The position numbers and the translations under genes were made by a program. The notes under the pieces were generated by a model. It was not told the DNA's origin and searched no databases. It worked only from the letters and a program-made list of their open reading frames with translations. From Sphingobacteriaceae bacterium (lineage in GTDB: Bacteria > Bacteroidota > Bacteroidia > B-17B0 > Aurantibacillaceae), in assembly GCA_023251725.1 (NCBI GenBank), contig JAHEYG010000013.1:1-40613 (forward strand): a stretch of 40,613 nt of DNA, read 5' to 3'. How positions within the stretch are numbered: the stretch's first letter is position 1; each line of letters opens with the position of its first letter. Shown here one piece after another: positions 8,161-17,889 of this stretch.

Positions 8161-9192
8161 TTATTTAGATGCAATTGTTTTAAATGCTTTTTGTTTTGCG
8201 AGCCATTGGTTATAATCTTTTTCGGTATCAATAATAATATTCATTTGCATGTTATAATGATTACGGCCGCAAATTTTATTACACAACAATAAATAATCAA
8301 ATTCAACCGGTTCTTTTCCGAATTTGGCACGTTGCTTATTAATGCCGGCCATTAAATTTATTACGTACGGAATTTTACGCATTTCGGCAGTTGTAAAAAT
8401 AGGCTTGAATTTAAATGTGGTAATCATACCGGGTACACAATTCATTTGCGCCCTGAAGTGTGGCATAAAAGCAGAATGAATAACATCACGTGAACGCATA
8501 AAAATTTCTACTTCTCTGTTAACAGGAAGATGAAATTCGTTATGAGCAAGTACATCATCGTTTCCGGAAGCATCCATTGAATCAATACCTAAATCATTGG
8601 CTCCGGCAATCTGTCGATAATCGGTATTACCTAATTTGCCATCTTTACCGGTGTAACGAGCGGTCCAAGCGAATTGCTTTGCGTATAATTCAATAGTTAC
8701 TTTATTAGGATCGTGTGCCTCATCCATAATTTCATTCCAGTATTTTAATCCGAAAATGATAATGAAAGCTAATGCGATGGCGGGAATAATTGTCCAAATC
8801 ATTTCTAATTTATTACTGTGCGGAAAAAAAGTGGCTTTGTTTGCTGTATTACCTCTGTATTTGTAAGCAAATCCAAATAAAAAGAAATTGCATATCAAAA
8901 ATATAACAATACATAAATACATATTCGCATCCCATAAAGCATCAATTTTATATCCATGTTCGGCTCCTGAAGGTGGTAATGAGCGATCGATGTATTGATT
9001 TACCTGCCAAAAGAAAAACACAAAAAAACAAATCATAAAAATTAACATGCCCTTTCCATGCATGTCATTATCCGCATTATCAATATGCCATTCTTTGGTT
9101 TTTTTTAAACCTCGTGATAATTCTATAATTCTCAATAATTGATGAGCCGCAATTATTAGAAGTAAAATGGCTAGTAGGACTAAAAGTTTCAT
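8161..9192 (-). CDS. coxB: Cytochrome c oxidase subunit II (CuA subunit)
   Basis: A 343-residue subunit receiving electrons from a cytochrome c donor through the binuclear CuA centre. The CuA ligands are all present: His239 (VIHSAF), then Cys314, Cys318, His322 and Met325 in CNKICGRNHYNM. Hydrophobic segments occur at about 3-20, 49-64, 91-109 and 131-148, more than the usual two helices. No CXXCH is found, so there is no fused cytochrome c domain, fitting direct electron transfer from the ACIII hemes or a separate cytochrome. The gene lies 56 bases after actF with a palindrome in between, and 28 bases before coxA. Confidence 0.96.
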   Translation of the reverse strand: MKLLVLLAILLLIIAAHQLLRIIELSRGLKKTKEWHIDNADNDMHGKGMLIFMICFFVFFFWQVNQYIDRSLPPSGAEHGYKIDALWDANMYLCIVIFLICNFFLFGFAYKYRGNTANKATFFPHSNKLEMIWTIIPAIALAFIIIFGLKYWNEIMDEAHDPNKVTIELYAKQFAWTARYTGKDGKLGNTDYRQIAGANDLGIDSMDASGNDDVLAHNEFHLPVNREVEIFMRSRDVIHSAFMPHFRAQMNCVPGMITTFKFKPIFTTAEMRKIPYVINLMAGINKQRAKFGKEPVEFDYLLLCNKICGRNHYNMQMNIIIDTEKDYNQWLAKQKAFKTIASK

Positions 9193-9217
9193 ATTTATAT
9201 TATTTAATTCTGTTATC

Positions 9218-9231
9218 CCGATAGCTATCGG
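9218..9231. repeat. Perfect palindrome CCGATAGCTATCGG between actF and coxB
   Basis: A 14-base perfect inverted repeat sits in the largest gap of the act-cox operon (56 bases; other gaps are 18-28). As RNA it can form a 5-bp stem with a 4-base loop. There is no strong T tract, so it is not an obvious terminator. It could be an mRNA processing or stability element, or a copy of a dispersed palindromic repeat. Confidence 0.6.
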
Positions 9232-9248
9232 AATTATTTCTTTTTAAT

Positions 9249-10463
9249 TTAAACTGAGTGGTGTAAACTTTCTTGCAAAAACGGATGGTTTTTAACCTGT
9301 AAAGGCGCCTTAGCAAGTGCGTTTAATACTACATAAATAAAAATTCCAAGGTAGAAGAATAAAGTGCCGAACTCCATCCAGCTTAAACCTGTCCAATTAT
9401 GACCAACTGTTCCCGGCATCACCACCATTATGATATCCATATAATGTCCGAAAAATATGATGGTTCCAACAAACATTAAAAAGAAGAAATTGCGTTTGCA
9501 ATCGCGACTCATTAACATAATCATTGGGAAGGCAAAATTAACGAAGAAGACTGTCCACATTAAAGCTTTGTAACTTTCCCAACGGGTTTGGAAATAAATA
9601 ATTTCTTCAGGAATATCCGCATACCAGATTAGCATGAATTGCGAGAAATATAAATAGGTCCATAAAAAAGAAATGGCGAACATCCATTTACCCATATCAT
9701 GAACTGTACTTTCGGTTACATTTTCTAAATACCCTAATTTTTTTAACCATACTATTAGAATTGTAATTGTAGTTAGCGCACTAATCCACATTCCTGAAAA
9801 CATGTACCAGCCAAACATTGTAGAGAACCAATGTGTATCGATACTCAACATCCAATCCCAAGCAGAGGTAGAAGAGGTAACGGCAAACACCACCATAAAC
9901 CAAGCTCCCAGTTTTACGTTTTTCCAGTGGAAACTATTATTTACATCAATGTCTAATTTATCAGCGTCTAAAGAGTTTTTGCGTAATTTAAAAGTAAACC
10001 AAAGCCAGGCTATCATGTATAAAATAGTTCTAATCCACCAAAATATTCCGAAATATCCCATCTTACCTGAAATAATTTTATCGTGTTTAGCAATTTCAGG
10101 ATCCATCCATGGGTAAATATGATGCACTTGCATTTGTCCCAAAATAAATAACAACATCATAAAACTTAAACCATAAGGTAAATACATGGTTACTGCTTCT
10201 ATAACGCGTTTAATACTGGTAGACCACGCAGATTCTGCGGCATATTGCAAGCCTAAGAAAAAAGCGGCCGCTAATGAAATAGCCATAAAGAAAAATGCCC
10301 CGATAAAAACATTCGCCCAAGCACGGTTGCTATGATAATGAGGGTCGTCGTTTCGATCCATCATAAACATACAGATGATAGATACAAAACCAATAGCCAT
10401 TAAAATAAAAGAGACCCTTTTGGCTTTTGATGTGAAAATGAAATTTTGTTTATCGGTATTCAT
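9249..10463 (-). CDS. actF: Alternative complex III subunit ActF (quinol:cytochrome c oxidoreductase membrane subunit)
   Basis: A 404-residue polytopic membrane protein with about ten hydrophobic segments, of the NrfD-like family related to ActC. In ACIII the two NrfD-like subunits form the membrane core; ActC is the better supported site of quinol oxidation, and ActF is structural or involved in proton transfer (family knowledge). Recognisable features are the conserved VHHIYPWMDPE segment after the third or fourth helix, and several aromatic-rich helices. It is the sixth act gene, 21 bases after actE, and precedes coxB. Confidence 0.92.
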   Translation of the reverse strand: MNTDKQNFIFTSKAKRVSFILMAIGFVSIICMFMMDRNDDPHYHSNRAWANVFIGAFFFMAISLAAAFFLGLQYAAESAWSTSIKRVIEAVTMYLPYGLSFMMLLFILGQMQVHHIYPWMDPEIAKHDKIISGKMGYFGIFWWIRTILYMIAWLWFTFKLRKNSLDADKLDIDVNNSFHWKNVKLGAWFMVVFAVTSSTSAWDWMLSIDTHWFSTMFGWYMFSGMWISALTTITILIVWLKKLGYLENVTESTVHDMGKWMFAISFLWTYLYFSQFMLIWYADIPEEIIYFQTRWESYKALMWTVFFVNFAFPMIMLMSRDCKRNFFFLMFVGTIIFFGHYMDIIMVVMPGTVGHNWTGLSWMEFGTLFFYLGIFIYVVLNALAKAPLQVKNHPFLQESLHHSV

Positions 10464-10484
10464 AGCGTAAGTTGTATGAAATAA

Positions 10485-11138
10485 TTATTTAGTTTTTTCT
10501 TCTTTTTTAATTTCTTTAGCATTTCCTGTTTTTGTTGAATCTGCAGATGCTGTTTCTTTTGGTCCTTGTAATTTTTGTACGTAATAAACCAACTTCCAAC
10601 GTTCTTCCTGAGTTAAGATACTGGCGTGATTTCCCATAACACCCTTACCATAAGTAATAGAATGGAAAATTTTTCCTTCCGGTAAATTTTTAAGAGCAAC
10701 GCTTGTATACGGGGGTGGCGGACCCGGTAATTTTAATCCAACTTTACCATCTCCGGCTCCGGAAGCGCCGTGACAATGAATGCAATATTTTCCGAAAAGA
10801 ACTTCTCCTTCTTTTACCACACTTTCAGAAAACGCAATTGGGTTTTTTAAATTTAATCCCGCTTGCAAATATCCTTCATCGGTATTTGGATACCCGTAGG
10901 GAATATAACCGCGGGCAATTGTTCCTTTAACGGGCAAAAACTGAGAAGAGAAAATAGTATCTCCGTTAAAAACAGAAGTTCCATACACTTCCATTGAAGG
11001 AGAACGATACATGTCGGGCATAAACTCTACGCCGGGACTATTAACATCTCTTTTGCCACATGAAGTAAAACCTGTAAGCAATATTGCTGCTGTTAGGCCA
11101 CACATTGCAAGTTTTAGATTTTTATTAATTAGTTTCAT
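10485..11138 (-). CDS. actE: Alternative complex III subunit ActE, monoheme cytochrome c lipoprotein
   Basis: A 217-residue periplasmic-side cytochrome. A lipoprotein signal peptide ends at the FTSC lipobox with Cys27 as the lipidation site. The single heme c motif is CIHCH (Cys119, Cys122, His123), and Met168 in YGKGVMGNHAS is the likely distal ligand. A lysine/glutamate-rich C-terminal tail follows residue 195. In ACIII this subunit passes electrons from the pentaheme subunit to the acceptor. It sits 18 bases after actD and 21 bases before actF, in canonical order. Confidence 0.93.
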   Translation of the reverse strand: MKLINKNLKLAMCGLTAAILLTGFTSCGKRDVNSPGVEFMPDMYRSPSMEVYGTSVFNGDTIFSSQFLPVKGTIARGYIPYGYPNTDEGYLQAGLNLKNPIAFSESVVKEGEVLFGKYCIHCHGASGAGDGKVGLKLPGPPPPYTSVALKNLPEGKIFHSITYGKGVMGNHASILTQEERWKLVYYVQKLQGPKETASADSTKTGNAKEIKKEEKTK

Positions 11139-11156
11139 TTTCTAAAAAAATTTCAA

Positions 11157-11708
11157 TTAGTATTTTGCTTCAATATGAATTGTTCCTTTGTAATTAACTT
11201 CTTCCGCTTTATTGTCTTTTAAAATGGCATCCGCTTTTTTAGATTGCTCATCATTTAACTCTAAATAAATTAAAAATTTATCGTCGGTAGTTCTTGAATC
11301 AGGATTTTTAGCTTTTGTTCCCGGAATTAACCAGCAACGTAATAAATACGTTAAAGCCATTCCGTGAGCTGCACAAAAAACAGTTGACTCGAAAGAAATA
11401 GGAATAAAAGCCGGTACGGCAAAATAATATGCCCAATTTGGTTTACCGCCAATATCATTTGGCCAATCGCTCACCATCATGTACCACATCATTAATGTTG
11501 CCAAACATAAACCGGTGAGTCCATATATAAATGCACATATGGCTAAACGCGTTCTTGGAACTCCGATTAAAGAATCTAAACCATGTACGGGAAATGGTGT
11601 ATACACTTCTTTTACACGAATACCGGCCGAACGCAATTTTTTGCAGGCCTCCATCATTGGCACTTCATCGCCAAAAACGCCGTGTATTATTTGTTTTGTA
11701 GTTGCCAT
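11157..11708 (-). CDS. actD: Alternative complex III subunit ActD (DUF3341)
   Basis: A 183-residue protein of the DUF3341 family. It has an N-terminal cytosolic alpha/beta domain (HGVFGDEVPMMEACKKLR, then VKEVYTPFPVHGLDSLIG), followed by two membrane segments at about residues 58-78 and 92-112, and a short C-terminal domain. It is a structural subunit of ACIII with no cofactor; no CXXCH or Fe-S cysteine motif is present. Gene spacing (23 bases after actC, 18 before actE) and order support the assignment. Confidence 0.93.
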   Translation of the reverse strand: MATTKQIIHGVFGDEVPMMEACKKLRSAGIRVKEVYTPFPVHGLDSLIGVPRTRLAICAFIYGLTGLCLATLMMWYMMVSDWPNDIGGKPNWAYYFAVPAFIPISFESTVFCAAHGMALTYLLRCWLIPGTKAKNPDSRTTDDKFLIYLELNDEQSKKADAILKDNKAEEVNYKGTIHIEAKY

Positions 11709-11731
11709 ATTATTAATCTAATCAGTATTTA

Positions 11732-13135
11732 TTAATGAGCACCTACGTGCTTTTGATGTTTATCGGCATTCGCTTTTTTTTGCGACTCTCCCGAAATTTT
11801 TAAAATTGTTTTTAATTCGGCTTGCGCTATTACCGGGAAATATCTGGAGAATAATAAAAAGAAAAACCCAAACATTCCTATTGTTCCGATAAAAATTCCA
11901 ATATCAATAAAAGAAGGAGTGTAAGTATTCCATGTAGATGGTAAATATGTACGAAGTAAAGTTGGAACGATAATTACGAAACGTTCGAACCACATTCCAA
12001 TATTTACTACTATGGATAATAAAAATGTTGCAAGGATGGAGGTTCTTATTTTTTTGAACCAGAATAATTGAGGGGAGACCACATTACAGGTCATCATTGC
12101 CCAGTAACTCCAGGCTAACGGTCCGGTTGCACGGTTTAAGAAAGCGTATTGTTCCCACTCAACACCAGAGTACCAAGCCATAAATAATTCGGTTAAATAA
12201 GCAACACCCACTATTGAGCCTGTTACAATAATAACAATATTCATGTACTCAATATGTTTTACTGTGAGGTAAGCTTCTAATTTGTAAATTTTGCGAACTA
12301 CCAACATTAATGATAACACCATTGCAAAACCGGAAAATACAGCTCCGGAAACGAAATAAGGCGGGAAAATGGTGGTATGCCATCCGGGAACAATGGAGGT
12401 GGCAAAGTCCATAGATACAATGGAGTGAACCGAGAATACAAGTGGTGTAGATAATCCGGCTAACACTAAAGAAACTTCTTCGAAGCGGCTCCAGTGACGA
12501 GCGCTTCCGCCCCAACCAAAACTAAGTAAACCATAGATTTTCTTTTGTAACGGTTTCACAACACGGTCACGAACCATAGCAAAGTCAGGAATTAATCCTA
12601 AATACCAAAACACTAATGAAACAGTGAAGTAAGTAGACACAGCAAACACATCCCATAATAATGGCGAGTTAAAATTGGGCCATAAAGAACCAAATTGATT
12701 TGGTAATGGAAATAACATATAATCTAACCATGGCCGACCTGTATGAAGCATTACAAAAATAGCAGCACATATTACCGCAAAAATAGTCATTGCCTCTGCC
12801 GAACGGTTAATACCCATTCGCCATTTTTGACGGAACAATAACAATACTGCAGAAATTAAAGTACCCGCGTGACCAATACCAATCCACCATACAAAGTTGG
12901 TAATATCCCAAGCCCAATCGGCGCCGTTATTTGAACCCCAAGCGCCAATTCCAACACCAATGGTGTACGATAAACATCCTATTAACCATAAAAAAGTTAA
13001 TCCCGAAATGGTAGTTAAAATATACCATCCGCGAGAGGCCTTTCCTTCAATGGGAGCAATAATATCATCAGTGATTTGTCGGTAGGTTTTATCACCTAAA
13101 ATCAACGGTTCCCTGATTTCTGATTCTGCGTGCAT
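11732..13135 (-). CDS. actC: Alternative complex III subunit ActC (NrfD/PsrC-like quinol-oxidising subunit)
   Basis: A 467-residue polytopic protein with about ten membrane helices, of the NrfD/PsrC polysulfide reductase family. Near the N-terminus come REPLILGDKTYRQITDDI and then a helix rich in Trp and Gly (WAWDITNFVWWIGIGHAGT), which is characteristic of the quinol-binding half in ActC. It is the membrane partner of the Fe-S subunit ActB encoded 19 bases upstream; electrons from quinol pass to the ActB clusters and the ActA hemes. The C-terminus is a lysine/histidine-rich cytosolic tail. Confidence 0.94.
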   Translation of the reverse strand: MHAESEIREPLILGDKTYRQITDDIIAPIEGKASRGWYILTTISGLTFLWLIGCLSYTIGVGIGAWGSNNGADWAWDITNFVWWIGIGHAGTLISAVLLLFRQKWRMGINRSAEAMTIFAVICAAIFVMLHTGRPWLDYMLFPLPNQFGSLWPNFNSPLLWDVFAVSTYFTVSLVFWYLGLIPDFAMVRDRVVKPLQKKIYGLLSFGWGGSARHWSRFEEVSLVLAGLSTPLVFSVHSIVSMDFATSIVPGWHTTIFPPYFVSGAVFSGFAMVLSLMLVVRKIYKLEAYLTVKHIEYMNIVIIVTGSIVGVAYLTELFMAWYSGVEWEQYAFLNRATGPLAWSYWAMMTCNVVSPQLFWFKKIRTSILATFLLSIVVNIGMWFERFVIIVPTLLRTYLPSTWNTYTPSFIDIGIFIGTIGMFGFFFLLFSRYFPVIAQAELKTILKISGESQKKANADKHQKHVGAH

Positions 13136-13154
13136 ATCTTTTATTTATTAATTA

Positions 13155-16100
13155 TTAAGTATGTTTTTCTTCAGATTTTTCATTTTTTTCTTCCACTTTA
13201 TTTTCTTCAACCAACATAGGCTCTTCCTGATTTCTAACTTTCATTAAATAAGAAACAGTAGGTTTAACGCCTAATTCTTCCAATAAGAAATAATTACGTT
13301 CATTGTTGCGCCATTTTGCAATTTCAGAATTTTCATCATTTACATCTCCAAATAAAATAGCATTTGTTGGACAAGCTTGCTGACAAGCTGTTTTAATAGA
13401 GCCGTCAACAATTGGAGCCCCTGCTTTTTTAGCTACTAGTTTACCAGCTTGTAAACGTTGCTGGCACATTGAACATTTTTCCATTACACCGCGGCTGCGA
13501 ACTACAACATCCGGATTTAATACCATTCGACCCAATTCGTTTTGAGAAGGATTTACATCGGTAAATAAAACGTTGGCATTATAGTTAAACCAATTGAAAC
13601 GGCGAACTTTAAACGGACAATTATTTGCACAATATCTAGTACCGATGCAACGGTTGTAGGTCATCATATTTAAACCTTCGGTACTATGACTTGTAGCTAA
13701 TACCGGACAAACGGTTTCGCAAGGTGCGTGATTACAATGTTGACACATTAAGGGTTGGAAAGTAACCTTCGGATTGTGAGAAGGTGTTTCCATATCTAAA
13801 TAAGTTTGTTTCGTTCCAAGGTGTTCATTATTTCCTTTTTCCTTGGTCATATCAGAGCTATAATAACGGTCGATGCGCAACCAATACATATCGCGTGTAC
13901 GGCCTACTTCAGTTTTACCAACAACTGCAACGTTATTTTCAACACCACAGGCAACTACACAAGCGGCACAACCAATACATGAAGTCATGTCGATTGTTAA
14001 ACCCCATTTGTGATTTAATCTTGGGAAAGAATCCCAAAGATCAACTTCGGCAATTGGAACTTTGCCTTCATGAGTTGCCATAGTAACTGAAGGATTAAAT
14101 TCTTCTTTTTCTTTTTCCTTAAATTCTTTTAAAGAAACTTCCCGTAAAATAGCTTCTTCACGACCCATTATTGTATGATGAATCTGAGTGGCCGAAAATT
14201 TATGTGTTTCTTCTGTTTTAGAAATTGTTACAGAAGCAATTTGTTGAATGGTTTCGTTTGTTACACTTAGAAACTGAAATGCGTTTTTTCCAACACCATT
14301 TGCAACTTTTAAAGTTTCGGCATTACGACCGTATCCTAAAGCAAGACCGATTGTTCCGGGAGCTTGCCCCGGCTGAGGCAACACCGGCATATTTTCGGTA
14401 ATACCATTTATAGTTACTGTTGCAATACTTCCGATTTTATCCTGACGAAGCATTTCATGTAAACCCATTTCTTTTACGTCGGCCGGAGCCATTGTGATGT
14501 AATTGTCCCAGGTAGTTTTTGTAATTGGATCTGGTAATTCCATTAACCAAGGATTGTTGCTTTGGTTACCGTTACCCATTCCTACTTTTTCATAAATAAA
14601 TAATTCGAACTGGCCTGATTTAACTGAAGTCGCCATTGAAGCCGCTTTGTTATAATCAGGAGTAGGAAGTGCATCCGCTACTGTTGGATTTTCTTCAGCT
14701 TTTATTAGTTTTTCATCAGCAACTTCTGCTTTCGAAGAATCTGTTATTGCATTAATAATTGCAGCAACACCGCTCAGTATTGGTTTGCCAGCAGAATCTT
14801 TTGGCATTACAGTTGCAGGAGTTTCTTTTGCAACGACAACTTTTAAAACACCATCATGCAAAGTATGCGCCCAGAAAGAAGGGAAATCTAAAAATTTACC
14901 TTGCTGTGGGAAAATATGATTTTGCCAATATGCTTGTAAATAAGTATAGTAATCAGATTTTACACCAGCCCATTTTAATAATGAATCCTGAAATTGACGG
15001 GTACCTTCGTAACGAGGTGCCGAAAAAATTTGATGAATGGTAGGTTGTTGTAAACTGAAATGCCCTGCTTTTGGATTTGCATCTCCCCAAGATTCTAAAA
15101 AATTATTATCCGGACAAACCACATCTGCCATTTGAGCGGTTTCATCTAATACTTGAGCAAAAGAAACTTTAGTAGGAACATTTTTTAATGCGGCAGCAAA
15201 TTTTAAAGAAGCAGGAGATGTATAAACAGGATTGCAATTATAGGTCATTAAAACCCCCACTTTTCCTGAATTCATTTCGCTAATTAACTCTATAAATTCT
15301 TTATCACTTCCTTGTTTCAAATTAAAATGGTGAACGTAATCAACAGTTTTTCCATAGTTATCGAGCATTTTATTGATGCCATTAACTAAAGTCTGAACAC
15401 CTTCATCGTTTACGCCACAAACCACAATTGAACGGCCTTTATTTTCAACTAATTCTTTTGCTGATTTAGAAATTGCTTTTACTGCATCTGCATTAGAAAT
15501 TTTCCCTTCTCCCGAAACTTTAGAATTTCCGGTAGCAGAAGCAACTTCATTAAATAAAGCAACAATTACTTTTCCAAGTTCGGAAGGTTTTACCATATAA
15601 CGTTCATCGGCATTTGCACCGGTTAACGACATGTTAGATTCAAAACTATAATGTTTGCTCATTACAGGATTTTCTTTACTCACCTTTCGGCCCTTACTAT
15701 ATTGTTTTGCAAATTCAATTGAATTTAACCAGGTTCCTAAAAAATCGCAAGCCACACCAACAATGGTTTTTGCTTTACTGAAATCGTAAGAAGAAACAAC
15801 CGATTTTCCGAATACATTTTTGTTGGCATTAATTAAAGCCGAATAAGAAACTGCATCGTAAGAAACATGTTCTGAATTAGGATATTTTGCCATGAACTCA
15901 GCAATAACTGCTTTTGTTGACGGACTAATTATAGTAGAAGTTAAAATACGAACTGTGCCTGAACCAACTGCTTTTCCAATAACATCATCGGCATTTTTCC
16001 ATGTTGTGGGAGAACCTTTTAACCATGGTCCGTTTAATCGTGCACCGTCATATAAACCTAAAATTGAAGCTTGCACACGTGCACTTGTTGCACCATGCGA

Positions 16101-16481
16101 TACGCCCGACATTTCATTTCCTTCAATTTTAATTGGTCGACCTTCGCGGGTTTTTACTAATACCGAAGCGTAATCATGACCATCGTAAAAAGTAGAAGCA
16201 TAAAAATTCGCCACACCGGGAGTTACTTCTTCCGGTTTTACTAAATATGGAATTGCTTTATTAACGGGGGTTTCGCATGCAGCCAGCGCAACTGCGGCTG
16301 TAGAAAAGCCCATTACTTTTAAAAAATCTCTGCGGCTGGTACCATTGGATTTTGCTTCTTCTTCATTAAGGAATTCATCCATTGGAAGAGGCTCAGCAAA
16401 TTCGCTTTGATGCTGCTTTACAAACTCAGGACTTTCGGTTAATTCCGGCAATCCTCTCCAGTATTTTTTTGACATAGACAT
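13155..16481 (-). CDS. actB: Alternative complex III subunit ActB, Tat-exported iron-sulfur protein with molybdopterin-oxidoreductase-like domain
   Basis: A 1108-residue fusion. Residues 48-69 hold a Tat signal (SRRDFLKVMGF, Arg50-Arg51), followed by ALAAC, in which Cys69 could also be a lipid attachment site. Residues of about 75-800 resemble the molybdopterin oxidoreductase fold, which in ACIII carries no Mo cofactor. Residues of about 825-1070 form a ferredoxin-like domain with four cysteine sets, beginning at CIGCAACVVAC (Cys835), then CQHCNHAPCETVC, CIGTRYCANNCP, CSMC and ACQQACP. This is consistent with three [4Fe-4S] and one [3Fe-4S] cluster known for the family. The C-terminus is a Glu/Lys-rich tail. 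It lies 25 bases after actA and 19 before actC. Confidence 0.95.
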   Translation of the reverse strand: MSMSKKYWRGLPELTESPEFVKQHQSEFAEPLPMDEFLNEEEAKSNGTSRRDFLKVMGFSTAAVALAACETPVNKAIPYLVKPEEVTPGVANFYASTFYDGHDYASVLVKTREGRPIKIEGNEMSGVSHGATSARVQASILGLYDGARLNGPWLKGSPTTWKNADDVIGKAVGSGTVRILTSTIISPSTKAVIAEFMAKYPNSEHVSYDAVSYSALINANKNVFGKSVVSSYDFSKAKTIVGVACDFLGTWLNSIEFAKQYSKGRKVSKENPVMSKHYSFESNMSLTGANADERYMVKPSELGKVIVALFNEVASATGNSKVSGEGKISNADAVKAISKSAKELVENKGRSIVVCGVNDEGVQTLVNGINKMLDNYGKTVDYVHHFNLKQGSDKEFIELISEMNSGKVGVLMTYNCNPVYTSPASLKFAAALKNVPTKVSFAQVLDETAQMADVVCPDNNFLESWGDANPKAGHFSLQQPTIHQIFSAPRYEGTRQFQDSLLKWAGVKSDYYTYLQAYWQNHIFPQQGKFLDFPSFWAHTLHDGVLKVVVAKETPATVMPKDSAGKPILSGVAAIINAITDSSKAEVADEKLIKAEENPTVADALPTPDYNKAASMATSVKSGQFELFIYEKVGMGNGNQSNNPWLMELPDPITKTTWDNYITMAPADVKEMGLHEMLRQDKIGSIATVTINGITENMPVLPQPGQAPGTIGLALGYGRNAETLKVANGVGKNAFQFLSVTNETIQQIASVTISKTEETHKFSATQIHHTIMGREEAILREVSLKEFKEKEKEEFNPSVTMATHEGKVPIAEVDLWDSFPRLNHKWGLTIDMTSCIGCAACVVACGVENNVAVVGKTEVGRTRDMYWLRIDRYYSSDMTKEKGNNEHLGTKQTYLDMETPSHNPKVTFQPLMCQHCNHAPCETVCPVLATSHSTEGLNMMTYNRCIGTRYCANNCPFKVRRFNWFNYNANVLFTDVNPSQNELGRMVLNPDVVVRSRGVMEKCSMCQQRLQAGKLVAKKAGAPIVDGSIKTACQQACPTNAILFGDVNDENSEIAKWRNNERNYFLLEELGVKPTVSYLMKVRNQEEPMLVEENKVEEKNEKSEEKHT

Positions 16482-16506
16482 CTAAATAATTGTTAGTACT
16501 GGTTTT

Positions 16507-17793
16507 TTAGTAATGACATTTTGCACATTCAAGTCCGCCAATTTTATCTACGGTGAATTTCACATCGTATTGGCCTTTGTATTTTTCTTTTAATGCTTTG
16601 TGTAAACGCTCGTAATAAGGATTTCCTTCCATGGCTACTTCTGTTTGACGATGACAATCGATACACCATTTCATTGTTAAAGGATTTTTTTGTTCGGCAA
16701 GAGTCATGCTTTTTAAATCACCATGGCAGGTGGCACATTCTTGTTTTCCAACTACGACGTGTTGTGAATGGTTAAAATAAACGTGATCAGGCAAATTATA
16801 AACTTTAATCCATTTTAATGGATTAGATTTTGATTCGTCGTATTTTCCTGTTAATGGATTGAAACCGGCAGCCGAGTGAATTTTTGCAATTTCAGTTTTT
16901 CCGGTGGTTGCTCCTTCGGTAATTGCTTTGTGGCAATTCATACAAACATTAACTGAAGGAATTCCGGCGTGGCGAGATTTTTCAACTGTATTGTGGCAAT
17001 ACTGACAAGCAATTTCATTGTCGCCGGCATGAATTTTATGTGAAAATTTAATGGGCTGTTCAGGCTTATAACCATTTTTAGTTTCCCAGGTATAATAAAC
17101 TCCAATATCAAAACAGGCATCCCAACAACCTTTCATTCCCATAAAAACAAGAATTAAAGAAAACACACCAACTAAACGCCGATTAGTTCCCATCCAACCT
17201 TTTACTTCATTCCAAAAACCGATTTCAGGATTTTCTTCTTTTCCTTCGCTTCTATTGGCCGTATTTTGTAAAGAAGTTCTTACGCTTCTTAACGCTCCAA
17301 TTAAAATGGCAAGAATTACTAAAATTCCAAGCGTTAAATATAATGGGTCAATCCCACCAACATTTTCGGTAGCTGCAACGTCACTACTTGGCCCTTTAGC
17401 TAGAATCGGAGCAGCAGGTGGCGGGCCTTTTATAAAAGCAATAATTGCGTCAACAGCTTTATCATCTAACTGTCCTTCAAAAACAGTCATAGCTGCTTTG
17501 GCATTATCGTTATAAATTTTGTTAGCGTAAGGATCGCCGCTTTTAATAACTTTTTCGTTATTAAGAATCCATTTATGAATCCATGCATCGGCCGGTTTTG
17601 GAACACGGTCGAAAACACCTTTTAAACCGGGGCCTGTTCCGTGAGCATCGGTATGCGAAGTGTGACACACCGCACAGTTTTGTTTAAATAATTTTGCTCC
17701 GTCTTGGGCCCTGATACCGGATGTAAAAAACACGAGCATCAAAAACGCGGCAACCAGCGATTTTAAAGAAAGATGAGACATATGATTATACAT
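16507..17793 (-). CDS. actA: Alternative complex III subunit ActA, multiheme cytochrome c with N-terminal monoheme domain
   Basis: First gene of the respiratory operon. Numbered from the GTG at 17838, six CXXCH sites occur: Cys55-His59 (CAVCH) in an N-terminal class I cytochrome domain, and then 278-282, 299-303, 368-372, 392-396 and 438-442 in a pentaheme C-terminal half. The last heme site ends one residue before the stop. A cleavable signal peptide (about residues 24-44, ending in IRAQ) precedes the first domain. Hydrophobic segments at about 166-183 and 221-238 tether the pentaheme part. I start it at ATG 17793 (residue 16), because the GTG would add an un-signal-like n-region; ATG 17781 is also possible. 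A promoter box lies just upstream. Confidence 0.93.
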   Translation of the reverse strand: MYNHMSHLSLKSLVAAFLMLVFFTSGIRAQDGAKLFKQNCAVCHTSHTDAHGTGPGLKGVFDRVPKPADAWIHKWILNNEKVIKSGDPYANKIYNDNAKAAMTVFEGQLDDKAVDAIIAFIKGPPPAAPILAKGPSSDVAATENVGGIDPLYLTLGILVILAILIGALRSVRTSLQNTANRSEGKEENPEIGFWNEVKGWMGTNRRLVGVFSLILVFMGMKGCWDACFDIGVYYTWETKNGYKPEQPIKFSHKIHAGDNEIACQYCHNTVEKSRHAGIPSVNVCMNCHKAITEGATTGKTEIAKIHSAAGFNPLTGKYDESKSNPLKWIKVYNLPDHVYFNHSQHVVVGKQECATCHGDLKSMTLAEQKNPLTMKWCIDCHRQTEVAMEGNPYYERLHKALKEKYKGQYDVKFTVDKIGGLECAKCHY

Positions 17794-17860
17794 ATTTTTA
17801 GAGGAAGAAACAGTATTGTGTTTTTTGCGTAATGACACTATAATGACATATTATTGGGGG

Positions 17861-17889
17861 CAAATTTAGCAGAAGTAATTAAACTAAAA
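17861..17889 (-). promoter_or_regulatory. Promoter of the act-cox operon
   Basis: Minus-strand TAAATTTG (17868-17861) matches the -7 consensus. A T run (17889-17886), 17 bases further upstream, stands at the -33 position but is not a perfect TTTG. The predicted start near 17856 gives a leader of about 60 bases before ATG 17793. No other match was seen in the gaps of the operon, which supports one transcript for eight genes. Confidence 0.6.
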
